DNA of 64,000 nt from Enterobacter vonholyi (GTDB taxonomy: Bacteria; Pseudomonadota; Gammaproteobacteria; Enterobacterales; Enterobacteriaceae): positions 275,749 through 339,748 of the forward strand of contig NZ_VTUC01000002.1 in NCBI RefSeq assembly GCF_008364555.1, written 5' to 3'. The notes beneath the pieces were generated by a model that saw only the letters and a list, made by a program, of their open reading frames with translations, did not search any database and was not told the origin of the DNA. Made by a program: the position numbers and the translations under genes. Below are positions 43,956 to 55,370 of this stretch, piece by piece (positions within the stretch are counted from its first letter, which is position 1; each line of letters opens with the position of its first letter).

Positions 43956-44546
43956 TTACGCCAGCCCGCAGGCATCGTCGAAGGTCAGGCGCGGCAGGCG
44001 CCCGTAAAGTTTGCCCGGGTCGCCGTAGCCAATGTTGATCAGCAGGTTGCTTTTAAGCGTCGTGCCGGTGAAAAAAGCCTCGTCGACCTTTTGGCGATCA
44101 AAGCCCGACATCGGGCCGGTATCCAGCCCCAGCGCGCGACAGGCGAAAATCATGTAGGCGGCCTGCAGCGAGCTGTTGCGAAAGGCGGTCTCTTCCGCCA
44201 GCGCGGGGCTTGCGGTAAACCAGCTTCGGGCATCGCCGTGCGGGAACAGTTCAGGCAGGCGCTCGTAGAATTCACCGTCCCAGGCGACAATCGCCGTGAC
44301 CGGAGCGGTAAGCGTTTTCTCCAGGTTGCCGCTGGAGAGCGCCGGGCGCAGCTTCTCTTTTCCCTCAGCGCTTCGCACAAACACAATCCGCGCCGGGGAG
44401 CAGTTGGCGGACGTGGGCCCCCATTTCATCAGGTCGTAGATTTCGCGCAGCGTCTCGTCGCTGACGGCAATATCCTGCCAGCCGTTATGGGTGCGGGCGC
44501 CGGTGAATAGCGTTTCCAGCGCGGCGGGGGTAATGGCTTCGCTCAT
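43956..44546 (-). CDS. rutE: RutE, 3-hydroxypropionate-forming malonic semialdehyde reductase
   Basis: The 196-residue nitroreductase-fold protein ([40 protein letters not shown]) matches RutE, which removes toxic malonic semialdehyde by reducing it to 3-hydroxypropionate. Nine bases separate it from rutD. Confidence 0.94.
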   Translation of the reverse strand: MSEAITPAALETLFTGARTHNGWQDIAVSDETLREIYDLMKWGPTSANCSPARIVFVRSAEGKEKLRPALSSGNLEKTLTAPVTAIVAWDGEFYERLPELFPHGDARSWFTASPALAEETAFRNSSLQAAYMIFACRALGLDTGPMSGFDRQKVDEAFFTGTTLKSNLLINIGYGDPGKLYGRLPRLTFDDACGLA

Positions 44547-44555
44547 TAAATCTCC

Positions 44556-45356
44556 TTATAAAGCGGGTTCAGGGCTGTGCAGCAGGCTGGCCAGCCCGTT
44601 CAGCAGCAGGGTGTTAAAGGTGTCCGGCTCGGTGACGTTGCAGGCATGCCCTCCCTGGCGCATAACCGCGCTGTGGCTGTTCGGGATCGCAGCCTGCAGC
44701 TCAGACGAGCAAACAGAGGGCACCAGCATGTCGTCGGCGGAACAGATGATCTGGACCGGGCAGCGGATGCGCGCCGCATGGCGGCTGAAGTCGGCCTTTT
44801 TCAGGGCGCTGAGCCTGTGCAGCAGGTTGGCTTTTCCCTGAAAGTGGGCCAGCGCCAGCGCTTCTTCGGCCTCCAGGCGGGGCGCGCGAGCGGCCATCCA
44901 GTCTGCCGGGTAGAGAAACAGCGGCTGCGCCTCAACCCACGCCTGTGGGCCACCGTAATGCAGCAGGCGCTCGCGGATCTGAAAGCAGCGGCGGGTGTGG
45001 GCGTTGAGGGTCAGCCAGCCGTTGACGCACACCAGCGCGGTGAGGGCGTCGGGCCTGTCGAGGGCCAGCTGCAGGCCGACCAGCGCCCCCAGCGCGTGGC
45101 CGACGACGCTGTAGCGTGCAATTCCGGCCTCAGCCAGCGCCTGGTCCAGTTCGTCCGCCATCTCTGCAAGGCTGTACCCTTCCGGCAGGACGTCGGGGTT
45201 ATTGCCCGTTCCACGCTGGTCATAACACACCACCTGATATTCCGGCTCCAGCGCGGCCAGCTGTGGCAGCCAGTAGCTGCCGCTGCCGCCGAGCCCGGCA
45301 ATAAGGACCACCACGGGCGCACCCTCATACGGGGACGGTGAGACGGAAAGTTTCAT
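44556..45356 (-). CDS. rutD: RutD, alpha/beta hydrolase of pyrimidine degradation
   Basis: 266 residues from [20 protein letters not shown] with nucleophile region [11 protein letters not shown] (Ala in place of the usual serine elbow, GHALG, as in other RutD proteins) and His in [11 protein letters not shown]. RutD is thought to speed hydrolysis of the carbamate/aminoacrylate intermediate. The start at 45356 is 7 bp past the rutC stop. Confidence 0.93.
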   Translation of the reverse strand: MKLSVSPSPYEGAPVVVLIAGLGGSGSYWLPQLAALEPEYQVVCYDQRGTGNNPDVLPEGYSLAEMADELDQALAEAGIARYSVVGHALGALVGLQLALDRPDALTALVCVNGWLTLNAHTRRCFQIRERLLHYGGPQAWVEAQPLFLYPADWMAARAPRLEAEEALALAHFQGKANLLHRLSALKKADFSRHAARIRCPVQIICSADDMLVPSVCSSELQAAIPNSHSAVMRQGGHACNVTEPDTFNTLLLNGLASLLHSPEPAL

Positions 45357-45363
45357 GCCTGCC

Positions 45364-45750
45364 TCACTTCGCGATGTGCGCAACGGTGGCGATCTCAACC
45401 AGCGCCTCCGGCTTCACCAGGCCGCACTGAATGCAGAACCGGGCCGGCTTATCGCCGGGGAAGAACTCGGCGTAGATTTCGTTAATCGCGGCGTAGTTTT
45501 TCCAGTCGGTGATAAAGATGCTGTTGAAGGTCACGTCCTCCATCGTGCCACCGGCCGTTTCGATCACGGTTTTGATCGTCTCCAGCACGTGGCGGGTTTG
45601 CGCCTTTGGGTCGTTGATAAACACCACGTTGTTGTCTTTATCAAACGGCAGCGTGCCGGAGACATACACCACGCCGTCGGCAAGGGTGCCGGGGACAAAC
45701 GGGGCGATGGGCGTGCTGGTGCCCGGCGGGATGATTACGGATTTCGGCAT
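45364..45750 (-). CDS. rutC: RutC, aminoacrylate deaminase (RidA family)
   Basis: The 128-residue YjgF/RidA-type protein ([40 protein letters not shown] with the conserved arginine and cysteine) matches RutC, which deaminates 3-aminoacrylate to malonic semialdehyde. It lies between rutB and rutD with short gaps. Confidence 0.95.
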   Translation of the reverse strand: MPKSVIIPPGTSTPIAPFVPGTLADGVVYVSGTLPFDKDNNVVFINDPKAQTRHVLETIKTVIETAGGTMEDVTFNSIFITDWKNYAAINEIYAEFFPGDKPARFCIQCGLVKPEALVEIATVAHIAK

Positions 45751-45761
45751 CAGATGTCTCC

Positions 45762-47545
<1,784 letters not shown>

Positions 47546-47584
47546 GAACCTCTCTTCATTACGTCGCAGGTGTAACGGTGATTT

Positions 47585-47600
47585 TGCAAAGGCAGTGCCA
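47585..47600 (-). promoter_or_regulatory. Sigma-54 promoter of rutABCDEFG
   Basis: TGGCACTGCCTTTGCA on the minus strand is a perfect TGGCAC-N5-TTGCA match, 40 bp before rutA; it agrees with NtrC control of rut known from E. coli. Confidence 0.8.
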
Positions 47601-47664
47601 GTTTTGAAAATGGCAGTGTTATTAGTGTGTTAATCAGAAGTTGGTGGATTGATGCAGCTAAATG

Positions 47665-47680
47665 TGGACTAACTGGTCAA
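47665..47680. promoter_or_regulatory. RutR-type operator
   Basis: TGGACTAACTGGTCAA matches the RutR palindrome TTGACCAnnTGGTCAA at 12 of 14 defined positions, in the rutA-rutR gap. Confidence 0.65.
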
Positions 47681-47787
47681 AAACATTGCACAGAAAACAG
47701 GCATTCATGCGCGATCGGAGTGCAGGATGTCGTGGTGAGACGGGGGTTTTGCTATGCTGAGGGCAACGCAGAATAAGGAGAGCGGGA

Positions 47788-48426
47788 ATGACACAAGGCG
47801 CAGTGAAAACACCAGGTAAACGTTCGCAGGCGGTGAGCGCCAAGAAGCAGGCGATCCTCAGCGCGGCGCTGGAGACGTTTTCGCAGTTTGGCATTCACGG
47901 CACGCGCCTGGAGCAGGTGGCGGAGCAGTCCGGGGTATCCAAAACCAATCTGCTCTACTATTACCCGTCGAAAGAGGCGCTGTATGTCGCGGTGATGCAG
48001 CAGATCCTCGATATCTGGCTGGCGCCGCTGAAAGCGTTTCGCGAAGAGCTGGCCCCGCTGGTAGCGATCAAGGAGTACATTCGCCTGAAGCTGGAGGTGT
48101 CGCGCGATTACCCGCAGGCATCACGGCTGTTTTGTCTTGAGATGCTGCAGGGCGCGCCGCTGTTGCAGGCGGAGCTGACCGGAGATTTAAAACAGCTGGT
48201 GGATGACAAGTCGGCCATTATTGCCGGATGGGTTGCCAGCGGAAAGCTGGCCCCGGTCGATCCGCATCATTTGATCTTTATGATTTGGGCCTCCACCCAG
48301 CATTACGCTGACTTTGCGGCCCAGGTCGAGGCGGTGACCGGAAAAACGCTCCAGGACGAAGCGTTTTTCCACAGCACCCTGGAAAACGTGCAGCGGATGA
48401 TTATTGAAGGGATCCGCTTACGTTAG
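47788..48426 (+). CDS. rutR: RutR, TetR-family regulator of pyrimidine genes
   Basis: The 212-residue protein has a TetR HTH (SAALETFSQFGIHGTRLEQV; SGVSKTNLLYYYPSKEALYV) and matches E. coli RutR, which binds uracil or thymine and represses rut. It is divergent from rutA. The start follows AAGGAGAGCGGG. Its last four bases overlap the end of the next gene on the other strand. Confidence 0.95.
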   Translation: MTQGAVKTPGKRSQAVSAKKQAILSAALETFSQFGIHGTRLEQVAEQSGVSKTNLLYYYPSKEALYVAVMQQILDIWLAPLKAFREELAPLVAIKEYIRLKLEVSRDYPQASRLFCLEMLQGAPLLQAELTGDLKQLVDDKSAIIAGWVASGKLAPVDPHHLIFMIWASTQHYADFAAQVEAVTGKTLQDEAFFHSTLENVQRMIIEGIRLR

Positions 48427-48818
48427 TTTGCCGGCGGGAGAGGGCAGCTTAAGTCGCCCTCTTCACACTGCATCAGCGAGGCCAGAAACGCTTCGCGCTC
48501 CACGGTTTTTTCCGCCAGGCACTGGTTAACAATCATTGGCTGAACGCTCCCGCCTTCCGTACCCGAACCGATAAACGCGCAGTCCGCATCGCGCAGGGTA
48601 ATCCACGCCTGCTGCGCTTTTTTCAGCAGATCTCGCTGAGGGTCTGCCGCACGCTTAACGGCCGCCTGGTACGTCTGGTTGAGCTTTTTATCGGCAGCCT
48701 GGTACTGCTGCGCGCTACAGGTATTCAGTTCAAGCTGGGTGGTCGCTTTGTCGCACTCGTCGGCCAGCGCGCTGGCGCTCAGCAGCAGCGCTGCACAGGC
48801 GATAAGATATCGTTTCAT
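48423..48818 (-). CDS. LprI/DUF1311-family secreted protein
   Basis: The 131-residue protein has a signal peptide (MKRYLIACAALLLSASALA) and the DUF1311 pattern: DECDKATTQLELNTCSAQQY, LNQTYQAAVKRA, WITLRDADCAFIG, NQCLAEKTVEREAFL, with six spaced cysteines for disulfides. Relatives include the lysozyme inhibitor LprI, so a periplasmic protective role is possible. It overlaps the 3' end of rutR by four bases and follows the putA terminator. Confidence 0.82.
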   Translation of the reverse strand: MKRYLIACAALLLSASALADECDKATTQLELNTCSAQQYQAADKKLNQTYQAAVKRAADPQRDLLKKAQQAWITLRDADCAFIGSGTEGGSVQPMIVNQCLAEKTVEREAFLASLMQCEEGDLSCPLPPAN

Positions 48819-48832
48819 ATATTCCCCAATAA

Positions 48833-48860
48833 AATAAGGCTCCGTCTCCGGAGCCTTATT
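48833..48860 (-). terminator. Terminator of putA
   Basis: Twelve-base-pair stem aataaggctccg / cggagccttatt with a 4-nt loop, followed on the minus strand by a T-rich run; 10 nt past the putA stop. Confidence 0.88.
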
Positions 48861-48869
48861 AGCACAGCG

Positions 48870-51800
48870 TTAACCTATTGTCATCAGACTGGCGTTACCG
48901 CCCGCCGCCGCGGTGTTGACGCTGAGCGAGCGCTCCACGTACAGACGCTCCAGCAGCAGGTTGGTTTCCCCGCGCGCAAAGCCCTGCACCGAAACAATCG
49001 CCCCGCTGCGGGCCGCAACCTGCTCGCACAGCTCGCGGAGCTGATCGGAATCACCGTGGTAGATCACCGCATCAAACGGCTGGGTAAGCAGGATATCGGC
49101 TTTCGCAAAGCGAATGCGGGCCGAGACCGCTTTCGGCAGCTGTTTGGCGAGATCGCGATGCAGAGCATCTTCCGGCCACAGCACTTCACAGCCGGTGGCC
49201 ATGGCGGCGGCCAGCTGTACCAGCGCGTCCTGCTCGTTATCCGCCACGCACAGCACGCGCTCGCGCGGCATCAGCGTCCAGGTGTTGCGCTCGCCGGTTG
49301 GTCCCGGAAGCAGACGCTGCGTACCGGCCTGCGCCAGCTCGCCGTACTGCTGTGCGACAGCACGCAGTTCAGGACGTTTTTCCGCCCAGGCGATCAGCGC
49401 CTCCAGCGGCTGGGTCAGTACGGTTTTCAGCTGTGCATCGACCGGATACTCCGCATCCTGGCGAGCCAGGGTGACGCCCAGCGCGTTCTCCGGACGGTTC
49501 GCCAGCAGACGGTACAGGTAGAGCGGACCGCCCGCTTTCGGACCGGTGCCGGAAAGGCCTTCACCGCCGAACGGCTGTACGCCCACGACCGCGCCAACCA
49601 TGTTGCGGTTAACGTACAGGTTGCCCACTTTGGCGCTGCCGGTCACCTGCGCAATGGTCTCGTCGATACGGGTATGCACGCCGAGCGTCAGGCCATAGCC
49701 GGAGGCGTTGATCTGCTCAACCAGCTCGTTGAGGTTGTTACGGTTGTAGCGCACCACGTGCAGTACCGGACCGAAGACCTCTTTTTTCAGCTCGTCAAAG
49801 CTTGCCAGCTCGATAAGCGTAGGTGGCACAAAGGTGCCGGTCCGCCACTCGCGGGTATCTTCGCTGTTCTCGCGCACCGCCTGGAACACCGGGCGGCCTT
49901 TCGCGCGCATGCTCTGAATGTGGTTTTCAATATTGGCTTTGGCTTCCGCGTCGATCACCGGCCCAATGTCGGTGGTGAGACGGCCCGGGTTGCCCATGCG
50001 GCATTCGGCCATCGCGCCGCGCAGCATCTTCAGCGTGTGGTCTGCCACGTCATCCTGCAGGCACAGCACGCGCAGGGCGGAGCAGCGCTGACCCGCGCTG
50101 TCGAAGGCGGAGGCCAGGACGTCAACCACCACCTGCTCGGTGAGGGCGGAGGAGTCAACGATCATGGCGTTCATGCCGCCGGTTTCCGCGATGAGTGGCG
50201 TAGGACGACCCTGCGCATCCAGACGGGTGGCAATGTTGCGCTGCAGCAGCGAGGCCACTTCGGTCGAACCAGTAAACATCACGCCGCGCACGCGGTTATC
50301 GGAGGTCAGTTTGGCGCCCACGGTTTCACCGCGGCCCGGCAGCAGCTGGACCACGCCCGCCGGTACGCCTGCCTCCAGAAGAATGTTGATGCCCTGCGCG
50401 GCAATCAGCGGGGTCTGCTCTGCCGGTTTTGCCAGCACGCTGTTGCCTGCGGCCAGGGCGGCGGCAATCTGGCCGGTGAAGATCGCCAGCGGGAAGTTCC
50501 ACGGGCTGATACAGACGACCGGACCCAGCGGACGGTGGGTTTCGTTATCGAAATCATCGCGCACCTGACCGGCATAGTAGTGCAGGAAGTCGACGGCCTC
50601 GCGTACTTCGGCGATGGCGTTGCTGAAGGTTTTACCCGCTTCGCGCACCAGAATGCCGATGAGCGACTGCATCTGATCTTCCATCAGCACCGCCGCGCGT
50701 TCCAGAATGGCGGCGCGCTCCTGCGGCGGCGTGGCGAACCAGATAGGGGCGTTATTCACCGCGCTGTCCAGCGCCTGATCCACTTCCGCTTCTGTCGCTT
50801 CACGCACGTAGCCGACGATATCTTTTGGCTCTGCCGGGTTGATGACCGGCTGCATGTCGCCGTCATCAACGGGCTGCTCCAGCATCGGTTTGGCCTGCCA
50901 CTTCTGCAGCGCGCTGTTGAGCAGGGCAGAGGAGAGGGACGCCAGACGGTGTTCGTTGGCGAGATCCAGACCCGCCGAGTTAACGCGGCCTTTGCCGTAC
51001 AGCTCGCGCGGCAGGGCAATTTTTGGATGCGGCAGACCAATCTGGCCTTCCTGCGCGGCCATCTTCTCAACGGCCTGTACCGGGTCGGCCACCAGCTCGT
51101 CCAGCGGCAGCGTGGTGTCGGCGATGCGGTTAACGAAGGAGGTGTTCGCGCCGTTTTCCAGCAGACGACGAACCAGGTACGCCAGCAGGGTTTCGTGCGT
51201 GCCCACCGGAGCATAGATACGGCACGGGCGGTTTAGCTTGCCATCCGCCACTTTACCTGTGACCTGCTCGTAAAGCGGTTCACCCATGCCGTGCAGGCAC
51301 TGGAACTCGTACTGGCCCGGATAGTAGTTTTGCCCGGCCAGACTGTAGATCGCCGCCAGGGTGTGTGCGTTGTGGGTAGCGAACTGCGGATAGATCAGGT
51401 TCGGCACGCCGAGCAGCTTTTTCGCGCAGGCGAGGTAAGAGACGTCGGTGTAAACCTTACGGGTATAGACCGGATAGCCTTCCAGCCCTTCCATCTGGGC
51501 GCGTTTGATTTCGCTATCCCAGTAGGCGCCTTTCACCAGGCGGATCATCAGGCGACGACGGCTGCGGCTGGCCAGGTCAATCAGGTAATCAATGACGAAC
51601 GGACAACGCTTCTGGTAGGCCTGGATAACGAAACCGATGCCGTTCCAGCCTGCCAGCTCCGGCTCGAAGCACAGTTTTTCCAGCAGATCGAGGGAGATCT
51701 CCAGACGGTCGGCCTCTTCGGCGTCGATGTTAATGCCGATGTCATACTGGCGCGCCAGCAGGGTCAGGGATTTCAGGCGCGGGTAGAGCTCTTCCATCAC

Positions 51801-52832
51801 CCGGTCGTACTGCGCGCGGCTGTAGCGCGGGTGCAGGGCGGAGAGCTTAATCGAGATGCCCGGGCCTTCATAAATACCGCGACCGTTGGACGCTTTACCA
51901 ATGGCGTGGATCGCCTGCTGGTAAGAAACCATGTAGGCCTGCGCGTCGGCGGCGGTCAGGGCCGCTTCACCGAGCATGTCGTACGAATAGCGGAAACCTT
52001 TGTCTTCCAGCTTGCGGGCGTTCGCCAGCGCTTCGGCAATGGTTTCTCCGGTCACAAACTGTTCGCCCATCAGACGCATCGCCATGTCCACGCCCTTGCG
52101 GATCAGCGGCTCGCCGCTCTTGCCGATGATGCGGTTCAGGGAGCGTGACAGGTTGGCTTCGTTATGGGTCGAAACCAGTTTGCCGGTAAACAGCAGGCCC
52201 CAGGTTGCCGCGTTAACGAACAGCGACGGGCTGCGGCCAATGTGCGAATGCCAGTTGCCGTTGCTGATCTTGTCGCGGATCAGCGCGTCGCGGGTGGCTT
52301 TATCCGGAATACGCAGCAGCGCTTCCGCCAGGCACATCAGCGCCACGCCTTCCTGAGAGGAGAGGGAGAACTCCTGCAGCAAACCCTGAACCATTCCGGC
52401 GCGGCCGGTGGCGGTTTTCTGGTTGCGCAGCTTGTCGGCTAACTGATACGCCAGGCTGTGCGCCTGTGCGGCAATGGCTTCCGGCAGGCGAGCCTGCTCC
52501 AGCAGCATCGGCACGGCGTCGGTTTCGGCGCGGCGGTAGGCGCCGGTAATGGCGGCGCGGCTGACGGACTGCGGCAGGATCTGCTCGGCAAATTCAAGGA
52601 ACGGCTGATGGCTTTCGTCGCCAGCGGCCGGCGCGTCCTCGCTTTCATTGGCGGCGCCGGCGAGCAGGGCAGGCAGCTCCGGCAGGCCCTCGTCGCTCTC
52701 GAGTCTTTCGAGATAGTTAAAAATCGCCTGCTTAATTAACCAGTGCGGCGTGCGGTCAATGCGGGTTGCTGCGGTCTTAATCCGTTCGCGGGTCGCGTCA
52801 TCCAGCTTAACCCCCATGGTGGTCATACCCAT
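48870..52832 (-). CDS. putA: PutA, proline dehydrogenase/P5C dehydrogenase and transcriptional repressor
   Basis: 1320 residues, the E. coli length. N-terminal ribbon-helix-helix domain (MGVKLDDATRERIKTAATRI, HWLIKQAIFNYLERLE), a proline dehydrogenase barrel with FAD (about 260-610; IRLVKGAYWDSEIKRAQMEG), then the P5C dehydrogenase domain (GPVVCISPWNFPLAIFTGQI; MFTGSTEVA; catalytic Cys in DSAGQRCSALRVL). It oxidises proline to glutamate at the membrane and represses put genes when proline is scarce. The start at 52832 has AGGAGC upstream. Confidence 0.97.
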   Translation of the reverse strand: MGMTTMGVKLDDATRERIKTAATRIDRTPHWLIKQAIFNYLERLESDEGLPELPALLAGAANESEDAPAAGDESHQPFLEFAEQILPQSVSRAAITGAYRRAETDAVPMLLEQARLPEAIAAQAHSLAYQLADKLRNQKTATGRAGMVQGLLQEFSLSSQEGVALMCLAEALLRIPDKATRDALIRDKISNGNWHSHIGRSPSLFVNAATWGLLFTGKLVSTHNEANLSRSLNRIIGKSGEPLIRKGVDMAMRLMGEQFVTGETIAEALANARKLEDKGFRYSYDMLGEAALTAADAQAYMVSYQQAIHAIGKASNGRGIYEGPGISIKLSALHPRYSRAQYDRVMEELYPRLKSLTLLARQYDIGINIDAEEADRLEISLDLLEKLCFEPELAGWNGIGFVIQAYQKRCPFVIDYLIDLASRSRRRLMIRLVKGAYWDSEIKRAQMEGLEGYPVYTRKVYTDVSYLACAKKLLGVPNLIYPQFATHNAHTLAAIYSLAGQNYYPGQYEFQCLHGMGEPLYEQVTGKVADGKLNRPCRIYAPVGTHETLLAYLVRRLLENGANTSFVNRIADTTLPLDELVADPVQAVEKMAAQEGQIGLPHPKIALPRELYGKGRVNSAGLDLANEHRLASLSSALLNSALQKWQAKPMLEQPVDDGDMQPVINPAEPKDIVGYVREATEAEVDQALDSAVNNAPIWFATPPQERAAILERAAVLMEDQMQSLIGILVREAGKTFSNAIAEVREAVDFLHYYAGQVRDDFDNETHRPLGPVVCISPWNFPLAIFTGQIAAALAAGNSVLAKPAEQTPLIAAQGINILLEAGVPAGVVQLLPGRGETVGAKLTSDNRVRGVMFTGSTEVASLLQRNIATRLDAQGRPTPLIAETGGMNAMIVDSSALTEQVVVDVLASAFDSAGQRCSALRVLCLQDDVADHTLKMLRGAMAECRMGNPGRLTTDIGPVIDAEAKANIENHIQSMRAKGRPVFQAVRENSEDTREWRTGTFVPPTLIELASFDELKKEVFGPVLHVVRYNRNNLNELVEQINASGYGLTLGVHTRIDETIAQVTGSAKVGNLYVNRNMVGAVVGVQPFGGEGLSGTGPKAGGPLYLYRLLANRPENALGVTLARQDAEYPVDAQLKTVLTQPLEALIAWAEKRPELRAVAQQYGELAQAGTQRLLPGPTGERNTWTLMPRERVLCVADNEQDALVQLAAAMATGCEVLWPEDALHRDLAKQLPKAVSARIRFAKADILLTQPFDAVIYHGDSDQLRELCEQVAARSGAIVSVQGFARGETNLLLERLYVERSLSVNTAAAGGNASLMTIG

Positions 52833-52890
52833 GCCAAAGCTCCTGTTGTTCTGTAATAGCGTTCTGTAGATAGCGTGAAATATCCTCCAT

Positions 52891-53067
52891 GTTGCAACTT
52901 TGTGCAACCGTGTTAAATGTGACCTGGTTTGCAACCCAGAAAATGAATGGATTGTTAACGAATGGTTAGCTGGAAAAACGTGCTGGCTTTGTCGCGGAAA
53001 GCCTGGTTTTATGCGGAAGTTAACACTTTTCAAAGGTGCAACCCGTAAAAGCGTGAGCGAGTGCAAC
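52891..53067. promoter_or_regulatory. PutA operator array in the putA-putP control region
   Basis: Five GTTGCA/TGCAAC hexamers lie at 52891-52896, 52903-52908, 52930-52935, 53037-53042 and 53062-53067. GTTGCA is the established PutA operator core, and E. coli also has five sites. The long divergent region (52833-53255) otherwise holds promoters only. Confidence 0.75.
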
Positions 53068-53255
53068 CTATAGGAAACTCGTATCAAACCGGGGATGAAA
53101 TTGATGTAAATGCAGTGTTAAATCGTTTGTCAGCGGAGGGCGCATACGGCAGGATAGCGCGCCCAACCGAAACACAAGATACCGTCACCTCGTTCCGGTG
53201 ATCATATAACAAGGCAACCCGGACGGTTGTCGCTCGACACTTTTGGAGAATTTGA

Positions 53256-54764
53256 ATGGCTATTAGCACACCGATGCTGGTGACATTTCTCGTTTATATT
53301 TTTGGCATGATCCTGATAGGGTTTTTGGCGTGGCGTTCCACGAAAAACTTTGACGACTACATTCTGGGCGGACGCAGTTTAGGCCCGATGGTGACCGCAC
53401 TCTCTGCGGGCGCATCCGACATGAGCGGATGGCTGCTGATGGGTCTGCCGGGTGCGATTTTCATCTCCGGTATCTCGGAAAGCTGGATCGCCATCGGTTT
53501 GACCGTCGGCGCGTGGATCAACTGGAAGCTGGTGGCAGGCCGTCTGCGCGTGCATACCGAAGCCAATAACAACGCCCTGACGCTGCCGGATTACTTCACC
53601 GGACGTTTTGAAGATAACAGCCGCATCCTGCGTATTATCTCTGCGGTGGTTATCCTGCTGTTCTTCACCATCTACTGCGCCTCCGGCATCGTGGCCGGCG
53701 CGCGCCTGTTCGAAAGCACCTTCGGCATGAGCTACGAAACCGCCCTGTGGGCCGGTGCCGCTGCGACCATTCTCTATACCTTCGTGGGCGGGTTCCTGGC
53801 GGTAAGCTGGACCGACACCGTGCAGGCGAGCCTGATGATCTTCGCCCTGATCCTGACTCCGGTGATTGTGATTTTCACCGTTGGCGGCTTTGGCGAATCG
53901 CTGGAAGTGATCAAGCAGAAGAGCATTGAAAACGTCGACATGCTGAAAGGGCTGAACTTCGTGGCCATCGTCTCCCTGATGGGCTGGGGTCTGGGCTACT
54001 TCGGTCAGCCGCACATTCTGGCGCGCTTTATGGCGGCGGATTCTCACCACACCATCGTACATGCTCGTCGCATCAGTATGACGTGGATGATCCTGTGTCT
54101 GGCGGGCGCGTGCGCTGTTGGCTTCTTCGGTATCGCCTACTTCAGCAACAACCCGGCGCAGGCGGGTGCGGTGAACCAGAACGCCGAGCGCGTGTTCATT
54201 GAGCTGGCGCAGATTCTGTTTAACCCGTGGATTGCCGGTATTCTGCTCTCCGCGATCCTGGCGGCGGTGATGTCCACCCTGAGCTGCCAGCTGCTGGTCT
54301 GCTCCAGTGCGATCACCGAAGACCTCTATAAGGCCTTCCTGCGTAAAAACGCAAGCCAGAAAGAGCTGGTGTGGGTCGGGCGCTTCATGGTGCTGGCGGT
54401 TGCGCTGGTGGCGATTGCGCTGGCGGCCAACCCGGAAAACCGCGTGCTGGGTCTTGTTAGCTACGCGTGGGCGGGCTTCGGTGCGGCATTTGGTCCGGTC
54501 GTCCTGTTCTCCGTCATGTGGTCCCGTATGACCCGCAACGGCGCGCTGGCGGGGATGATTATCGGTGCGGTGACCGTTATCGTCTGGAAACAGTTCGCCT
54601 GGCTGGGCCTGTACGAAATCATCCCGGGCTTCATCTTCGGCAGCATCGGTATCGTGGTGTTCAGCCTGCTGGGTAAAGCGCCGTCTGCCTCCATGCAGAA
54701 ACGCTTTGCGGAAGCCGACGCGCATTACCACACTGCGCCGCCGTCTAAGCTTCAGGCAGAATAA
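53256..54764 (+). CDS. putP: PutP, sodium/proline symporter
   Basis: The 502-residue SSS-family transporter has 13 membrane segments (MLVTFLVYIFGMILIGFLAW), YILGGRSLGPMVTALSAGAS with the sodium/proline site and LSAILAAVMSTLSCQLLVCS. Imports proline with Na+. The start follows TTTTGGAGAATTTGA. Divergent from putA as in E. coli. Confidence 0.97.
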   Translation: MAISTPMLVTFLVYIFGMILIGFLAWRSTKNFDDYILGGRSLGPMVTALSAGASDMSGWLLMGLPGAIFISGISESWIAIGLTVGAWINWKLVAGRLRVHTEANNNALTLPDYFTGRFEDNSRILRIISAVVILLFFTIYCASGIVAGARLFESTFGMSYETALWAGAAATILYTFVGGFLAVSWTDTVQASLMIFALILTPVIVIFTVGGFGESLEVIKQKSIENVDMLKGLNFVAIVSLMGWGLGYFGQPHILARFMAADSHHTIVHARRISMTWMILCLAGACAVGFFGIAYFSNNPAQAGAVNQNAERVFIELAQILFNPWIAGILLSAILAAVMSTLSCQLLVCSSAITEDLYKAFLRKNASQKELVWVGRFMVLAVALVAIALAANPENRVLGLVSYAWAGFGAAFGPVVLFSVMWSRMTRNGALAGMIIGAVTVIVWKQFAWLGLYEIIPGFIFGSIGIVVFSLLGKAPSASMQKRFAEADAHYHTAPPSKLQAE

Positions 54765-54786
54765 TTTTTCTCGCTGCACAATACAT

Positions 54787-54818
54787 GCCGGGTGAGCGTA
54801 AGCGCACCCGGCTTTTTT
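54787..54818. terminator. REP-like terminator of putP
   Basis: gccgggt...acccggc arms of the REP family followed by a T-run, 23 nt past the putP stop; repeat and terminator in one. Confidence 0.85.
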
Positions 54819-54880
54819 CTTGCCAAAATCCGTAATTTCCTGTGATATCCATGTGCTTATAACAATGAGGATAGCGAAGC

Positions 54881-55300
54881 ATGACAATCAAAACAGGGTT
54901 AATGGCGGCGGCATTATTGATGCTGGCGGGCTGCAACGCCCCATCGCAGCATGCTGCGGTGGAGACCTGCAAAGCGGATAACCAGATGCAGCAAACCACG
55001 CTCTATTTCGGCTTAAATCGTCCTGCCGGGGCGCAGATTACCAGCAACGAGTGGCAGCAGTTTGTTGACCAGGACGTGACGCCGCGTTTCCGCGATGGCT
55101 TAACGGTGTTTGATGCGCGCGGGCAGTGGCTGGGGAACGACGGGAAAGTGGCGCGCGAGCCGAGCAAGGCGTTGATGCTGATACATGGAAAAGATGCGCA
55201 GAGCGAGAAGAACATCGAAGCGTTGCGCGGGATTTATAAGTCACGCTTCGCGCAGGAGTCCGTGATGCGTGTCGACCAGCCGGTGTGCGTGCAGTTTTAA
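54881..55300 (+). CDS. DUF3574 lipoprotein
   Basis: A 139-residue precursor with signal peptide and lipobox (MAAALLMLAGCNAP, lipidated Cys18). The rest (TTLYFGLNRPAGAQITSNEW, DQDVTPRFRDGLTVFDARGQ) matches the DUF3574 family of unknown function. It lies between putP and the nucleoside transporter as a one-gene unit with its own terminator. The start follows AATGAGGATAGCGAAGC. Confidence 0.82.
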   Translation: MTIKTGLMAAALLMLAGCNAPSQHAAVETCKADNQMQQTTLYFGLNRPAGAQITSNEWQQFVDQDVTPRFRDGLTVFDARGQWLGNDGKVAREPSKALMLIHGKDAQSEKNIEALRGIYKSRFAQESVMRVDQPVCVQF

Positions 55301-55304
55301 TGAA

Positions 55305-55330
55305 AACGGCGGGAATTCCCGCCGTTGTTG
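55305..55330 (+). terminator. Terminator of the DUF3574 gene
   Basis: aacggcggg / cccgccgtt stem with a 4-nt loop followed by a TTGTTGTTTT tract. Confidence 0.88.
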
Positions 55331-55335
55331 TTTTG

Positions 55336-55365
55336 TAGGCCGGGTATGCGAAGCGCCACCCGGCA
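55336..55365. repeat. REP-type palindromic element
   Basis: taggccgggtatgcgaagcg followed by ccacccggca; same family as 8440-8469; lies just before the convergent nucleoside-transporter stop. Confidence 0.8.
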
Positions 55366-55370
55366 TTGCA

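Noticed and set aside
49056..51236. 726-codon open frame antisense to putA
   Set aside because: It mirrors the codon structure of putA in a high-GC gene, is rich in Arg/His/Gln and matches no family pattern; putA itself is unmistakable.
53379..54887. 502-codon open frame antisense to putP
   Set aside because: Same kind of reverse-frame shadow as above; no ribosome site or motif.
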